Part shown: positions 24,149-33,068 of the stretch, one piece after another
Numbering within the stretch: position 1 is the first letter of the stretch
Layout of the letters: each line of letters starts with the position of its first letter
Assembly: GCA_050297855.1 (NCBI GenBank)
Contig: JBNKTC010000021.1
Coordinates: 1 to 64,000, forward strand
Direction: 5' to 3'
Source of the DNA: SZUA-545 sp050297855
GTDB lineage: Bacteria > Campylobacterota > Campylobacteria > Campylobacterales > SZUA-545
Length of the DNA stretch: 64,000 nt
The notes under the pieces: model-generated
The model's input: the letters and a program-made list of their open reading frames with translations, nothing else
Databases searched by the model: none
Told to the model about the DNA's origin: nothing
Translations under genes and position numbers: made by a program

Positions 24149-24940
24149 ATGATACGGTTTGTTTTACTGATAGTTCTTTTGGTTTTATTCACCGGGTGCG
24201 AAAGCACCTCGACGGTTACAAAAGCAGACCCGGAAAATTTTGTGATAAATGAGGATTTCGAGAGTTATCCGACGGGCACATTTACGATGGTCGATCCATT
24301 GGAATCCATCGAAGGAGCTTCGGGATATATCAGCCATGAGATCGTAAGCGATGGATGCGCCCAGGGCGAGAAATGCCTGAAAACAAAAAGTATTCACCTT
24401 AATTTTGATCCCTACTATTGTGCATACTTTATCATGAATAACGTTATTCCCGATTTAAACAATACATTTTATAGTCAGTTCTATTTTAAGTACTCTTATC
24501 CGGATACGTTCTTTTCAATGGAAATTGTCACATCGGGACATTTTGAGATTGCTGTTTATCAAAGTATTGGTTTGCAAGTAAGCACTCTTGGAGGAATAAT
24601 TACTATTGTTGATCCTGGTAATTTTACTACAAATACTTGGTACCGGGTGGAAACAAAAATTGAGAATCCTGATATGCCGATACTAAATATTAGGGTATAC
24701 GAGGCTAATAAAACCACCCCGATGAGTGGAAGCACATTAGTGAACGATATCACTACTTATAAAACAGACAGTTATGAGGATCATATATATCCGTCAAGTG
24801 TTTATGCAAAGTCTGAAGATCTTTTGGCGAAGCAGGCATTATTTACGAATCCGGAAACAGATTTGGAGCCTTATGCATGGTTCGTTGATGATATCCGTAT
24901 AGGATATGATGATAATGAAACATTGGAGGTTGGATTTTAA
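24149..24940 (+). CDS. Lipoprotein of unknown function, tandem copy 2
   Basis: 263 aa from the ATG at 24149; an in-frame TTG at 24137 overlaps the upstream stop. The signal ends in LFTGC. It is a paralogue of the preceding gene: the stretch SHEIVSDGCAQGEKCLKTKS is identical, as is the ending ETDLEPYAWFVDDIRIGYD. Changes concentrate at the signal sequence and at scattered positions. The two conserved cysteine-containing motifs suggest a disulfide in an exported domain. Function unknown; a surface role is inferred from the lipobox and from neighbouring lipoprotein genes. Confidence 0.65.
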   Translation: MIRFVLLIVLLVLFTGCESTSTVTKADPENFVINEDFESYPTGTFTMVDPLESIEGASGYISHEIVSDGCAQGEKCLKTKSIHLNFDPYYCAYFIMNNVIPDLNNTFYSQFYFKYSYPDTFFSMEIVTSGHFEIAVYQSIGLQVSTLGGIITIVDPGNFTTNTWYRVETKIENPDMPILNIRVYEANKTTPMSGSTLVNDITTYKTDSYEDHIYPSSVYAKSEDLLAKQALFTNPETDLEPYAWFVDDIRIGYDDNETLEVGF

Positions 24941-25281
24941 TTTTTTATGAGAACTTGTCCCTCCAGAATGTGAACGAATACTCAAATAATTTGTTTTTTC
25001 CAGTAAAAAAGTGCAAAAGATTTAATAATAAATTTTTTCTAGATACAGAATTGTCTCACAGTTTTTTGAGCTTTGTAACATAATGGTACAAAGCTCCTTT
25101 TATAAAATTCTTTGACCAAATGTATTAATCCAAGAATTTGACAGCTTGATTTTTTTAGATGAGAGCTCATTCTTCCATTTTTTCTTCTTAAAATCAGTAA
25201 TCGTTTTTTTGATCTCTTTTTGAACTCATATATTATCAATAGTATTAACCATATAGATTAAGTATTGCTTCATTATTTGAA
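24941..25281. other. AT-rich gap without a convincing gene
   Basis: 341 bases between converging transcription units. The only clear structure is the hairpin at 25068-25096. A short minus-strand ORF at 25039-25239 is rich in lysine and arginine, has no ribosome binding site and overlaps the hairpin, so it is not accepted as a gene. Confidence 0.5.
25068..25096 (+). terminator. Terminator hairpin between converging genes
   Basis: GAGCTTTGTA (25068-25077) and TACAAAGCTC (25087-25096) are perfect arms around a nine-base loop, followed by CTTTTATAAAA. It could end transcripts from the lipoprotein pair on the plus strand. Confidence 0.55.
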
Positions 25282-25593
25282 TCAAGATTCAAAGCGGTAG
25301 AGCAGGGCGGGCAGCTCGGCCACCCTGCCGTCTTCTATCCTGACTCCTTCGCTTTCGAGGAGTTCGATCTTCTTTTCCGTCCCCAATGCATACCCTCCGA
25401 TACTCCCGTCGCTTTTGACGACCCGGTGGCACGGGACAGTGATTAGGTCGGGGTTTTTTGCCATGGCGTTGCCCACGGCGCGGTAGGCTTTCGTCCCCAG
25501 TGCCTCGGCCATCAGCTTGTAGGTGGTGACGCGTCCTTTAGGGATCTGTCTCAGCAGCTCATAGCACCGTGCGTTAAAGGCTTTAGCGGGCAT
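25282..25593 (-). CDS. Methylated-DNA--cysteine S-methyltransferase, catalytic domain only
   Basis: 103 aa from the ATG at 25593. The longer ORF reads into the overlapping transglycosylase gene and has no domain there. The active site VPCHRVVKSDGSIGGY contains the methyl-acceptor cysteine, and the helix-turn-helix part IPKGRVTTYKLMAEALG precedes it. It therefore looks like an active O6-alkylguanine repair domain without the usual N-terminal domain, similar in size to alkyltransferase-like proteins but retaining the cysteine they lack. It overlaps the upstream gene's 3' end by 11 bases, so the two are probably cotranscribed. Confidence 0.8.
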   Translation of the reverse strand: MPAKAFNARCYELLRQIPKGRVTTYKLMAEALGTKAYRAVGNAMAKNPDLITVPCHRVVKSDGSIGGYALGTEKKIELLESEGVRIEDGRVAELPALLYRFES

Positions 25594-26614
25594 CGGAGAG
25601 CTTCCGGGTGTTTGCCTGTGCCGCGGCCCGGGCGATCTGCAGAATACCCAGGGCATAGTCGGAGGAGTAGTTGTAGCGCATGAGGGAGCGCAGGTAGGGG
25701 CGCAGGTATCTGATATCTTCGCGCTCACCGTGGATCTGGCTGAAGTTCTGAATGGTCATCCCCTCAAGGTTTTTGCTAAAGGCCAGGTTGCTCCGGCCGT
25801 TATCAAACTCGACCCAGAGCGCCACCAGCTCGTCGAGAGTACCCAACTTCTTAAAATCGAGCAGCATCCCCGGCCATTTTTTGCGCTTGGTCAGGAGGTT
25901 GGCCACGGAGAAGATGGCATCATCCATCTTCGTCAGGTCCGCCTTTCCGCCGCTTGCTGAAACGGCGTCGCGCAGGGAGTGAGGTGTAAACTGCGGGATA
26001 CCCATCGCCCCGGCGTAACTGGAGGGAAAGTCGGTGGTGCTTACGTCGATCCCCCGCCGGGTCTTGTAGACGATGAGCGAGGCCAGGTTTTCCCGTGCAT
26101 CCTGTATCAGCCGCTTGGTCCGCAGCTTCTCGCGTTTGGTCGGGTTTTTGGGCTCTTGGAGCCGGCCCAGCATCGTGTTGTAGACGACAAAAGCGTCGTG
26201 GGAGAATTTGGTAATAGCCCCCAGTGCCGTCTCTTTTTGGAGCAGCGCCCCGATGATCTCCCGGTTGACCCCGTATTTTGCTTCGACCCGGTCGTAAACC
26301 GCGGAATACTTTTTCAGGTGCCGTACCAGAAAGGGCGTGGCCTTCAAAAACTTCTTCGTCGCTTCCCGTTCCCGCTCACGGAGGTTGGGGATATTGGAGA
26401 CCGAAGAGATGAGCCGCAGGGTTGTCGCATCATGCTCTTTCGATTTTTTCGAGGTAAAGATCCGCGTGATCTCCTTTTCGCTCACACCGCGCTGTTTGAG
26501 CTCCTTAAAAAGGGGCGCATACCGCTCCCACGGCCCCAGGTGGGTGAACCGTCTGCTCTCCCAGGCCTCCATCAGGTTGAATAAAACAAAAAAGATAATC
26601 AGTGCTCGTAACAT
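25583..26614 (-). CDS. Lytic murein transglycosylase, MltB type
   Basis: 343 aa with a short signal sequence (LRALIIFFVLFNLMEA). The MltB/SLT_2 fold is recognised from YGVNREIIGALLQKETALG, where the glutamate is the catalytic acid, and SSYAGAMGIPQFTPHSLRDA. It cleaves the glycan strands of peptidoglycan in the periplasm. The protein has no lipobox, so it is likely soluble rather than outer-membrane anchored. Its 3' end overlaps the methyltransferase gene. The ATG lies 29 bases from the stop of the next gene, so the two and the DUF4105 gene may form one unit. Confidence 0.85.
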   Translation of the reverse strand: MLRALIIFFVLFNLMEAWESRRFTHLGPWERYAPLFKELKQRGVSEKEITRIFTSKKSKEHDATTLRLISSVSNIPNLREREREATKKFLKATPFLVRHLKKYSAVYDRVEAKYGVNREIIGALLQKETALGAITKFSHDAFVVYNTMLGRLQEPKNPTKREKLRTKRLIQDARENLASLIVYKTRRGIDVSTTDFPSSYAGAMGIPQFTPHSLRDAVSASGGKADLTKMDDAIFSVANLLTKRKKWPGMLLDFKKLGTLDELVALWVEFDNGRSNLAFSKNLEGMTIQNFSQIHGEREDIRYLRPYLRSLMRYNYSSDYALGILQIARAAAQANTRKLSDAR

Positions 26615-26643
26615 ACACGGATTATACTGGAAAGCTTCTTCTA

Positions 26644-28326
26644 TTAAAAGGCATAATCGAGGAAAAGATAGAGTTCGTCGAGGTCGCTGTTATTGCTTGC
26701 TTTGTAATTGAGCGAGAGGCGGTAGTTTTGAATACTCTTGGCGATAAAGAGGTTGCTCTCAAGGTATGCGTGTTTGAAATTCTGCTTGTAAAACCCCTTG
26801 GCCCCGATCTGTAGATAGGGGAGATGGAGGTTTAGTTCGAGGTCTGGTTTTAGATAGAACTCCGCCGACTCCCTATTGAGGCTGATGCCCGTTTTAAGCA
26901 TAGCGGAGAGACTGGCGTAGCCGTCGAGTTTGAATGACGCCCCCAGGCCGAGCTCATTGTCAAAGCGTGTTTCGTACAGATAGTTTTCCCGGTTGATACC
27001 CGAGTAGACCGACCAGCTCGGCGGACGGTAAAACTCGAACTGCTTCAGGCGCGACTCCACATCCACCAGGTCCAGCCGTTCCAGCAGAAGGGTCCCGTCC
27101 CTCTGTACGAACTCGGTATAGAGGACGTTCAGTTTTGATTCCTGCATGGCGTTGGAAGTCTTATCCGTAAAGTCGGTAAAGAGCGGGCGGTAGTGGAGGC
27201 GGGCGCTCTTTTCACCGGCTCCGATCCCGATCTTGTTGATCGGGGGATTATCCAGGGGGTCTTTGACCTCCACGGGAACGGGCGTGGGGGTAAAGGTCTG
27301 GCTCATGACCGTGTCATAGTTTTTATAGACCCGGTGCAGTTTCCGAAATGAAAAGAGGTAGTAGTCAGCCAGGCTCTCTTTGACGATATCCGGAGTATCG
27401 GGAGTCGGGTTTTCATTGGTCCGGATAATACGGTAAAAGAGTCTTTTCTCTTCCTCGCTCATCCGATGGGTCAGGTAATCGATCCGGTATAGGATAGGCT
27501 GGTAGGAGCTTGTTCGGACAATACGGTCCCGGTAGTTCTTGATCACCTCGATCGGCAGCAGGTAGTTCCGACCCGGGATATCCCGTTCTTCGATAACGGA
27601 GAGAAGGTCCAGCATCTCGGTGGCACAGTTCTGGTTCAGGAAATAGTAGGGGGTATAGGTATTGCGCAGTTCATAAAGGTGATAGATCAGGTTTTTGATC
27701 TCATCTTTCGAGTAATCCAGTTCGTAGATATGGATCGCCCGTTGTTCCAGGACATTGTATTCATACAGCTTTTTAAAAAAAGGCTCGCGCATGTAGTAGG
27801 CAGGATACTCTCCGACAATCCCCCTGTAGGCATAGCTGATACCGCCGTCGCCTTCGGGTATATGCGCCGCAAAATGGACCGTATCGGCCAGTTCGATGTC
27901 ATGGCCGGGGGAGTGGAAGATAAACATGACATGTCCGAATGCCGAAGAGGGGGAGTTGGGATATTCCGAGGAGAAGACGATGCTCATGCGGTCATATTCA
28001 AATGAATCCACAAAAGCTCCCAGTTCCGTGCAGCGGGAAAGGTCATATTCCGGCAGTGAAAGCTGTTTTTTAAGCCAGAGGTAACGGGCCGGAAAGCGGC
28101 AGGCTGTTTGCAGCCCGTCTGCGCTCCTGAGGCGTTCGATCGTCGTGTTCAACTCGTTTTCTAAAGAAAACGGGGTATCCTTTGAAAGAAGGAAGTCGGG
28201 TGAGACGACCTTGCTCTCTCCCTCACCATCCATATGTAGCAGCAGTTTCCAGTAACTGTCGTTATATATAGTAGAAGCATTTAGATTTAATATTAATAAA
28301 CAAATTAATGAAAAAAGTTTAATCAC
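26644..28326 (-). CDS. DUF4105/Lnb_N domain protein with predicted C-terminal beta-barrel
   Basis: 560 aa from the GTG at 28326, which places a clean signal peptide (IKLFSLICLLILNLNA) at the N-terminus; the longer ORF adds 43 unlikely residues. Residues about 80-300 match DUF4105: NSPSSAFGHVMFIFH, then GEYPAYYMREPFF and NQNCATEMLDLL, with His and Cys in the positions of a papain-like active site. Relatives include Lnb, which makes lyso-form lipoproteins in Gram-positives. The C-terminal 200 residues have barrel-like strands and end LYLFLDYAF, suggesting outer membrane location. Substrate unknown. Confidence 0.75.
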   Translation of the reverse strand: MIKLFSLICLLILNLNASTIYNDSYWKLLLHMDGEGESKVVSPDFLLSKDTPFSLENELNTTIERLRSADGLQTACRFPARYLWLKKQLSLPEYDLSRCTELGAFVDSFEYDRMSIVFSSEYPNSPSSAFGHVMFIFHSPGHDIELADTVHFAAHIPEGDGGISYAYRGIVGEYPAYYMREPFFKKLYEYNVLEQRAIHIYELDYSKDEIKNLIYHLYELRNTYTPYYFLNQNCATEMLDLLSVIEERDIPGRNYLLPIEVIKNYRDRIVRTSSYQPILYRIDYLTHRMSEEEKRLFYRIIRTNENPTPDTPDIVKESLADYYLFSFRKLHRVYKNYDTVMSQTFTPTPVPVEVKDPLDNPPINKIGIGAGEKSARLHYRPLFTDFTDKTSNAMQESKLNVLYTEFVQRDGTLLLERLDLVDVESRLKQFEFYRPPSWSVYSGINRENYLYETRFDNELGLGASFKLDGYASLSAMLKTGISLNRESAEFYLKPDLELNLHLPYLQIGAKGFYKQNFKHAYLESNLFIAKSIQNYRLSLNYKASNNSDLDELYLFLDYAF

Positions 28327-28390
28327 TCTAACCCTTTTTTTATGAATGTAATTGTAAACTTTTATGTTAAAAAAAATATTAGGAGCATAA

Positions 28391-28762
28391 ATGAAAAGTG
28401 TAGTTTTGGGGACCCTGTTGTCGGTCATCTTCTTCAGTGGATGTGCATCCATCATGCACGGTACGAGACAACCGGTAACATTCAGCAGTCAGCCTTCAGA
28501 GGCGCAGGTATATCTTGACGGTGAGCTAAAAGGTGTTACTCCGCTCACACTCGATCTTAAACGGGGCCAGTATGAAAGCATGACGATCAGCAAAGAAGGG
28601 TATAAACCGCAGAACCGCGAAATCGGTGACTCAATCGATCCGATCTTCTGGGGAAATATCGTTATCGGCGGTGTAGTGGGTTCCTCAACCGATGCAGGTA
28701 CGGGCGCGATGTACCAGTATGATCCGAACAGCTATTTTATTCAGCTTGAAAAAACAAACTAA
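28391..28762 (+). CDS. PEGA-domain lipoprotein
   Basis: 123 aa from an ATG after AGGAGC. The signal ends in FFSGC, a lipobox. The mature part contains a PEGA-type repeat: VTFSSQPSEAQVYLDGELKG, then TPLTLDL and ISKEGYKPQ. A glycine-rich segment (GNIVIGGVVGSSTDAGTG) follows. PEGA modules occur in surface proteins that contact the cell wall or sugars. It diverges from the DUF4105 gene with 64 bases between the starts, and a second small lipoprotein gene follows 44 bases downstream. Confidence 0.75.
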   Translation: MKSVVLGTLLSVIFFSGCASIMHGTRQPVTFSSQPSEAQVYLDGELKGVTPLTLDLKRGQYESMTISKEGYKPQNREIGDSIDPIFWGNIVIGGVVGSSTDAGTGAMYQYDPNSYFIQLEKTN

Positions 28763-28806
28763 CGGATAAGGGAGAGGGGCAAACCTTCTCCCGCCAAGAT
28801 ATTGCA

Positions 28807-29151
28807 ATGAACCTCTTGCGATCTGTTCTTATTTCTCTTTTTCTTCTCGCCATCTACGGATGTTCCCATCACCAGCCGCTGCAGCATGACGAAAAAAGTG
28901 ATTACCTGAAAAAAGATAGCCGTTCGGATATCACGTCTTATGTCGTTATTAACTACCGGCAGCTTAAACGTGAGAGCAAGACACAACCCGGCAGGATATA
29001 TACCAACCTTGCCCACCTGATTGCAAAAGCCTACGCCCTTTCACCCCAGACCGCTCAGGAAATTGTCCATAAGCTGGTCCTCCACACCACTACCCCTGCA
29101 GAATTCGTCAACATGCTGGATAAAGAAATAACCGAGTCGCGCAAACACTAA
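28807..29151 (+). CDS. Small lipoprotein of unknown function
   Basis: 114 aa. The signal peptide ISLFLLAIYGC ends in a cysteine that fits a lipobox. The rest is mostly helical and charged, with no recognised domain. It lies 44 bases after the PEGA lipoprotein on the same strand and may share its transcript. A role in the cell envelope is inferred only from the signal and the neighbour. Confidence 0.6.
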   Translation: MNLLRSVLISLFLLAIYGCSHHQPLQHDEKSDYLKKDSRSDITSYVVINYRQLKRESKTQPGRIYTNLAHLIAKAYALSPQTAQEIVHKLVLHTTTPAEFVNMLDKEITESRKH

Positions 29152-29184
29152 GCATCCTCTCTCTTTATCATTGTATAAATATAA

Positions 29185-29198
29185 GATTGTGTACAATC
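29185..29198. promoter_or_regulatory. Small palindrome upstream of the binding protein-kinase operon
   Basis: GATTGT-GT-ACAATC is a perfect inverted repeat 54 bases before the GTG start at 29253, next to AT-rich TATAAATATAAG that could supply a -10 box. It is a candidate operator; no regulator is identified. Confidence 0.3.
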
Positions 29199-29252
29199 AA
29201 AGAAGAGGCTTAATAGCCATAAGTCTGAGCTCGCGAAGAGGGGGACTGGAAC

Positions 29253-30533
29253 GTGAAAAAAGATCGCCTTATCCCGTTAGGTTACTTTAGAGATATCACC
29301 ATTGTTCTCCTTGCCACGCTGCTGTTGACAGGCTCGGGACCTTCAAGATTGGACGCTGCGGATAAGCCCCCCGTCATCATCGCACATGTCTCTCCGACGA
29401 CCGGGCGCTTTGCCCTCCATGCCGAAGCGGACAGAAGGGGCGTGGTGATGGCTATCGACGAGGCCAACGCCGAAGGCGGGGTCCTGGGCCGGCAGCTGGT
29501 GCTGATATCCCGCAACCCGACACTCGATACGGCCCATGCCGCAAAGGTGGCCGAGGAGCTGATCACGGAGAACCGGATCGGCTTTATGGTGGGGGCCATC
29601 AACTCCGGGGTCGCCGCCAGTATGTCGAAGGTCTGCCAGAAGTACGGGGTGATCTTTATCAACACCAACTCCTCCGCCCCTTCCCAATCGGTCGCAGACG
29701 CCCACCGGGTCAAGTTTGTATTTGACGCCAACTCCGCCAACTACAACAAGACACTGCTCAAATACGCCCTGGAACGATCCGATTCAAAACGCGTCCTGCT
29801 GCTTGTGGAAGACGACAACTGGGGCAAAAGCAGTGCCGCCGCAGCCAAACCCTATATTACCGCGTACGGCGGGAAGGTGGTCAAAGAGATCCTTGTCTCC
29901 CCCGCCTTGCCCGATCCCTCGGGACTGATGAAACAGATCGCACAAGTCGATGCGGACGTCGTAGCCGTCAATATCAGCGGGAACAACCAGGTGAAGCTTT
30001 TCGCCCACATCGATCCGAAGATATTCGAGAAGCAGTCATGGATCATCGGGGAAGTCGACTGGGAAGACATCTACCCCTCTCCGGGTATCCCGCGCCCCCT
30101 TTTTGGCGTGAACTGGTCCTGGAACCTCGATACCCCCGGGACCAAAGCGTTCGTCGCCAAATACCGCAAACGGTACGGCAATACGCGTCTGGACTATCCG
30201 GGGCATGTGACGTACTCCGCCTACCTGGCGACCAGGGCGCTGCTGGATGCGATCAAAAAAGCAGGCACGACGGAGAACCATGCCGTGATCCGGCAGCTGG
30301 AGTCCTACAAGGCAGGCGCGGGGGAACGGATGCAGCATGAGGCCGCCTATATGGACCCCGTCAGTCACCACCTGCAGCAGAGTACCTATATCGCCACGTG
30401 GCGCCCGGATACTGAGCATCCTGAGCGGAGCATCGAGATACTCGGGCATATCCCCCCGGGCGAATCCCGGTACCCGGAGGAGAAGAACACAAAACTTGAA
30501 TCCTTTGAAGTGACGCCCCGTTACGTGCCATGA
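29253..30533 (+). CDS. Branched-chain amino acid/urea-type substrate-binding protein
   Basis: 426 aa from a GTG. A signal peptide ends near DAADKPP at about residue 36. The mature protein is a type I periplasmic binding protein of the Peripla_BP_6 group (LivK, UrtA, AmiC-like): VSPTTGRFALHAEADRRGVVMAIDEANAEGGVLG and YGVIFINTNSSAPSQS. No permease or ATPase is present. The stop overlaps the start of a histidine kinase by four bases, so it likely presents its ligand to the kinase's periplasmic domain. Ligand unknown; amide, urea or amino acid are family possibilities. Confidence 0.8.
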   Translation: MKKDRLIPLGYFRDITIVLLATLLLTGSGPSRLDAADKPPVIIAHVSPTTGRFALHAEADRRGVVMAIDEANAEGGVLGRQLVLISRNPTLDTAHAAKVAEELITENRIGFMVGAINSGVAASMSKVCQKYGVIFINTNSSAPSQSVADAHRVKFVFDANSANYNKTLLKYALERSDSKRVLLLVEDDNWGKSSAAAAKPYITAYGGKVVKEILVSPALPDPSGLMKQIAQVDADVVAVNISGNNQVKLFAHIDPKIFEKQSWIIGEVDWEDIYPSPGIPRPLFGVNWSWNLDTPGTKAFVAKYRKRYGNTRLDYPGHVTYSAYLATRALLDAIKKAGTTENHAVIRQLESYKAGAGERMQHEAAYMDPVSHHLQQSTYIATWRPDTEHPERSIEILGHIPPGESRYPEEKNTKLESFEVTPRYVP

Positions 30534-32041
30534 GGATATTTAAACTGGGGCTGATCGGCAGGATTGCCGCACTGGTTATTGTTGTGGAGATCATTGTCTT
30601 CAGTATACTGGGCTGGTTTTATACGGATCGTTACAGCTCGGAGATGGTCCATCAGACACATCACCACCTGAGACTGGCAGACCGGATGATCGCCGACGAA
30701 GAGCTGCCCATCAGTGCCCTTTCCCGTATCTCCTTCATGAACGACCTGCTGGGTGCACCTTATCAACGCGGTCTCGTCATCGGCGGTAACGGTATCATCA
30801 TCGTCTCGAGCGAACCGGAATACCTGGGACAACGTCCCGATGCAGTCCCCGGATTTGATATGCAGTGGCTTTCCCCCGATGCGCCCGGTGAACAGTTTAT
30901 CATACGGGGCGAGAGCCTGACCGCCGTCGCCCACCTGGAAAGCAGTGCCGGACTGCCGCCCCTATACCATACCGTTATTACGATCAGTACGGCGGAACTC
31001 AACGCAACGAAAAACAGGATCATGCTCTTCGGCCTGCTGGGCTCGCTGCTCTTTATCGTCTTAAGCTCCGCCGCCATTATTTTTATCGCCCAGCGCTTTG
31101 TGGCAAAACGGATCAATGCATCGCTGGATGTGGTCGAGGCGGTGGAGGGCGGGAACCTCGAACCCCGTATCCCCGTATCCAGTGATGATGAACTGGGGCA
31201 GCTCCAGCATGGGATCAACACCATGCTCGATGCCGTCGTCTCATCCCGGGACAAGCTCCGTCAGCTCAATGAAAACCTCGAACGCCGTGTTCGGGAGTCG
31301 ATCGAGGAGATCCGCCAAAAAGACACGATCATCTACGAACAGTCCAAACAGCGCGCGATGGACGAACTGCTGATCGATATCGCCCACCAGTGGCGCCAGC
31401 CGTTGAACGCCCTGGGGCTGGAGATACAGGATATCAAAGAGGCGTACGAGTTTAACGAGCTGAGCGGAGAGTATATCGACGGTATCGTCAAACGCTCCAT
31501 GGCCCAGATCAAATACCTCTCCGAGACGATCAACGCTTTTAAAGACTTCTACAAGCCCCAGATAGAGAAGAAGAAGTTTATGATCTCCGAATGCTTCACC
31601 GATATGAAAAACGTTCTCGTCGCCCAGCTGACCAACCACAACATCGCCCTGCTTATCGAAGCGAACGACTTTGAGCTGGAGGGCTTTAAAAGCAACCTGA
31701 GCCAGGCGTTTATGAATATCGTCACCAATGCCAAAGACGCCATCCTGGAGATGCAGAAAAACGACCCGTCATATAAAGGCTATATCAAAATCAGCATCCG
31801 CAACACGCCGCTAAAAGAGGTCATCATCGAAGACAACGGCGGCGGCATAGCCGACGAGGTAGTGGAGAAGGTCTTCACCCCCTACTATTCGACCAAGTTC
31901 GCCTCCAAGGGAACGGGAATGGGGCTCTATATGGCCAAGGTGATCGTTGAAAAACAGCACAACGGGACCATACGTGCGGAGAACAGCGATGTGGGGGCGC
32001 GCTTTATTATCGCATGGCCGGAGGAGACGGACCGGGCGTGA
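30530..32041 (+). CDS. Membrane sensor histidine kinase paired with a binding protein
   Basis: 503 aa. Helices at about 8-28 and 160-185 enclose a periplasmic domain of about 130 residues. HAMP at about 185-240, a coiled coil to about 275, then the phosphoacceptor box AHQWRQPLNALG and an ATPase with NIVTNAKD, EDNGGGIAD and GTGMGLYMAK. All residues needed for kinase activity are visible. It overlaps the substrate-binding protein gene, so they are translationally coupled and probably form one sensor unit. No response regulator is adjacent. Its 3' end is followed by a gene-free stretch. Confidence 0.88.
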   Translation: MRIFKLGLIGRIAALVIVVEIIVFSILGWFYTDRYSSEMVHQTHHHLRLADRMIADEELPISALSRISFMNDLLGAPYQRGLVIGGNGIIIVSSEPEYLGQRPDAVPGFDMQWLSPDAPGEQFIIRGESLTAVAHLESSAGLPPLYHTVITISTAELNATKNRIMLFGLLGSLLFIVLSSAAIIFIAQRFVAKRINASLDVVEAVEGGNLEPRIPVSSDDELGQLQHGINTMLDAVVSSRDKLRQLNENLERRVRESIEEIRQKDTIIYEQSKQRAMDELLIDIAHQWRQPLNALGLEIQDIKEAYEFNELSGEYIDGIVKRSMAQIKYLSETINAFKDFYKPQIEKKKFMISECFTDMKNVLVAQLTNHNIALLIEANDFELEGFKSNLSQAFMNIVTNAKDAILEMQKNDPSYKGYIKISIRNTPLKEVIIEDNGGGIADEVVEKVFTPYYSTKFASKGTGMGLYMAKVIVEKQHNGTIRAENSDVGARFIIAWPEETDRA

Positions 32042-32445
32042 CGGTCTGAGGTTCCGCCGGTGTGGGGATTACGGTGTGACCGAAATCCCCGTGAGGAGTT
32101 TTCTCCAAAAAGAAAGCAATCAATACCGCTTTCTTTCCGAAATTGTCAGGCTTTGTTTTTCCCCGACGAGAAGCAAAAAGGAGGAAAAAGGACGAGGACT
32201 GTGTGTCCTCACTTCGTTGCGGAGTTCCCTTTGGTCACGAGGCGAAGAGAGCGCCCAACGGAAGTGCCCTTGGGGCATTCCGTAGGCCCCTTCTTTTCAC
32301 ACTGGAAGAGGGAAGAAGATGCAATTCCGCAGGAACGAGGACCAACACAACCGGCTGACGCAACTTTTCTAAAGAAACTACGCAAGCTTGTTTTGCTTAC
32401 TTTTCTACTAAAGAAAAGTGAGAGCCAGCCCGGCTAGAGGGTGAA
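32042..32445. other. Gene-free stretch with small inverted repeats, probable dispersed-repeat remnant
   Basis: 404 bases without a credible gene. An ORF of 125 codons is open on the plus strand, but its composition is basic and low in complexity and it lacks a ribosome binding site. Inverted repeats include ACTTTTCT/AGAAAAGT near 32397-32420, with a similar CTTTTCTAAAGAAA just upstream. The blend of repeated AAAGAAA/TTTTC motifs looks like non-coding repetitive DNA. Whether it recurs elsewhere in the genome cannot be seen. Confidence 0.4.
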
Positions 32446-33057
32446 CTATACAGCCTTCAATAGCGTTGTAATTTGTTTTGAGTATTTTAGAATACCTTCT
32501 AGAAGAAGGCAGGATACACCAAATTTTCGTTGTTCTTCATCAAATCGAACAAGCATTTCTTCTAAATGAAGATTAGTATAGTCCTTGGCACTTGTTAGAT
32601 TTTTGAGTTCGGATACTGAAAGATTGTCAATAATGGTAATACTTATGTCATACACTTTATTTGGCTCATTAATAAGTGAAACACTTATGTTGCTTTTGTC
32701 TAAAAAACTATCGGAAAGATGAATGTTATAGTTTCGTAGTAGTTTTATCAAATGGTAATAAGGATTTAAAGATTTATAAAATTTGTAGTCGCTTTTAGGA
32801 AAATTGGAATATTTTTGTTCTATCAAATCTTCAAGGGAAACAAACTCTGTTAGAGCTGCTCTCAAATATGCACTTTGAACGGCTTTTGTTGAAATCATAG
32901 CTTTCTTAGATTCACCATTTATATGAGCTGTCATATAGATAGCTGCACTCAATCGTTCATAGATATCTAAATCTAATTGCTTGAGTTCTTCACAGGGAGT
33001 TGGTACTATCAAGTACCCTTTATGAAGCGTTGGAAATTGTGAATAGTCAAATTTCAT
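32446..33057 (-). CDS. AT-rich hypothetical protein after hypA
   Basis: 203 aa from the ATG at 33057 (MKFDYSQFPTLHKGY); the longer ORF runs into hypA. No domain is recognised. The sequence is helical and charged, without a signal or membrane segment. It contains AIYMTAHINGESKKAMISTK and a C-terminal leucine-rich helix. The start is 12 bases after the hypA stop, so it may be read with the hyp operon. Its AT-richness contrasts with the GC-rich hyp genes, which suggests recent acquisition at the operon's end. Function unknown. Confidence 0.55.
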   Translation of the reverse strand: MKFDYSQFPTLHKGYLIVPTPCEELKQLDLDIYERLSAAIYMTAHINGESKKAMISTKAVQSAYLRAALTEFVSLEDLIEQKYSNFPKSDYKFYKSLNPYYHLIKLLRNYNIHLSDSFLDKSNISVSLINEPNKVYDISITIIDNLSVSELKNLTSAKDYTNLHLEEMLVRFDEEQRKFGVSCLLLEGILKYSKQITTLLKAV

Positions 33058-33068
33058 ATTGTGTTTTG

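Noticed and set aside
32060..32437. ORF of 125 codons on the plus strand
   Set aside because: Low-complexity basic translation, no ribosome binding site, lies in repeat-like DNA.
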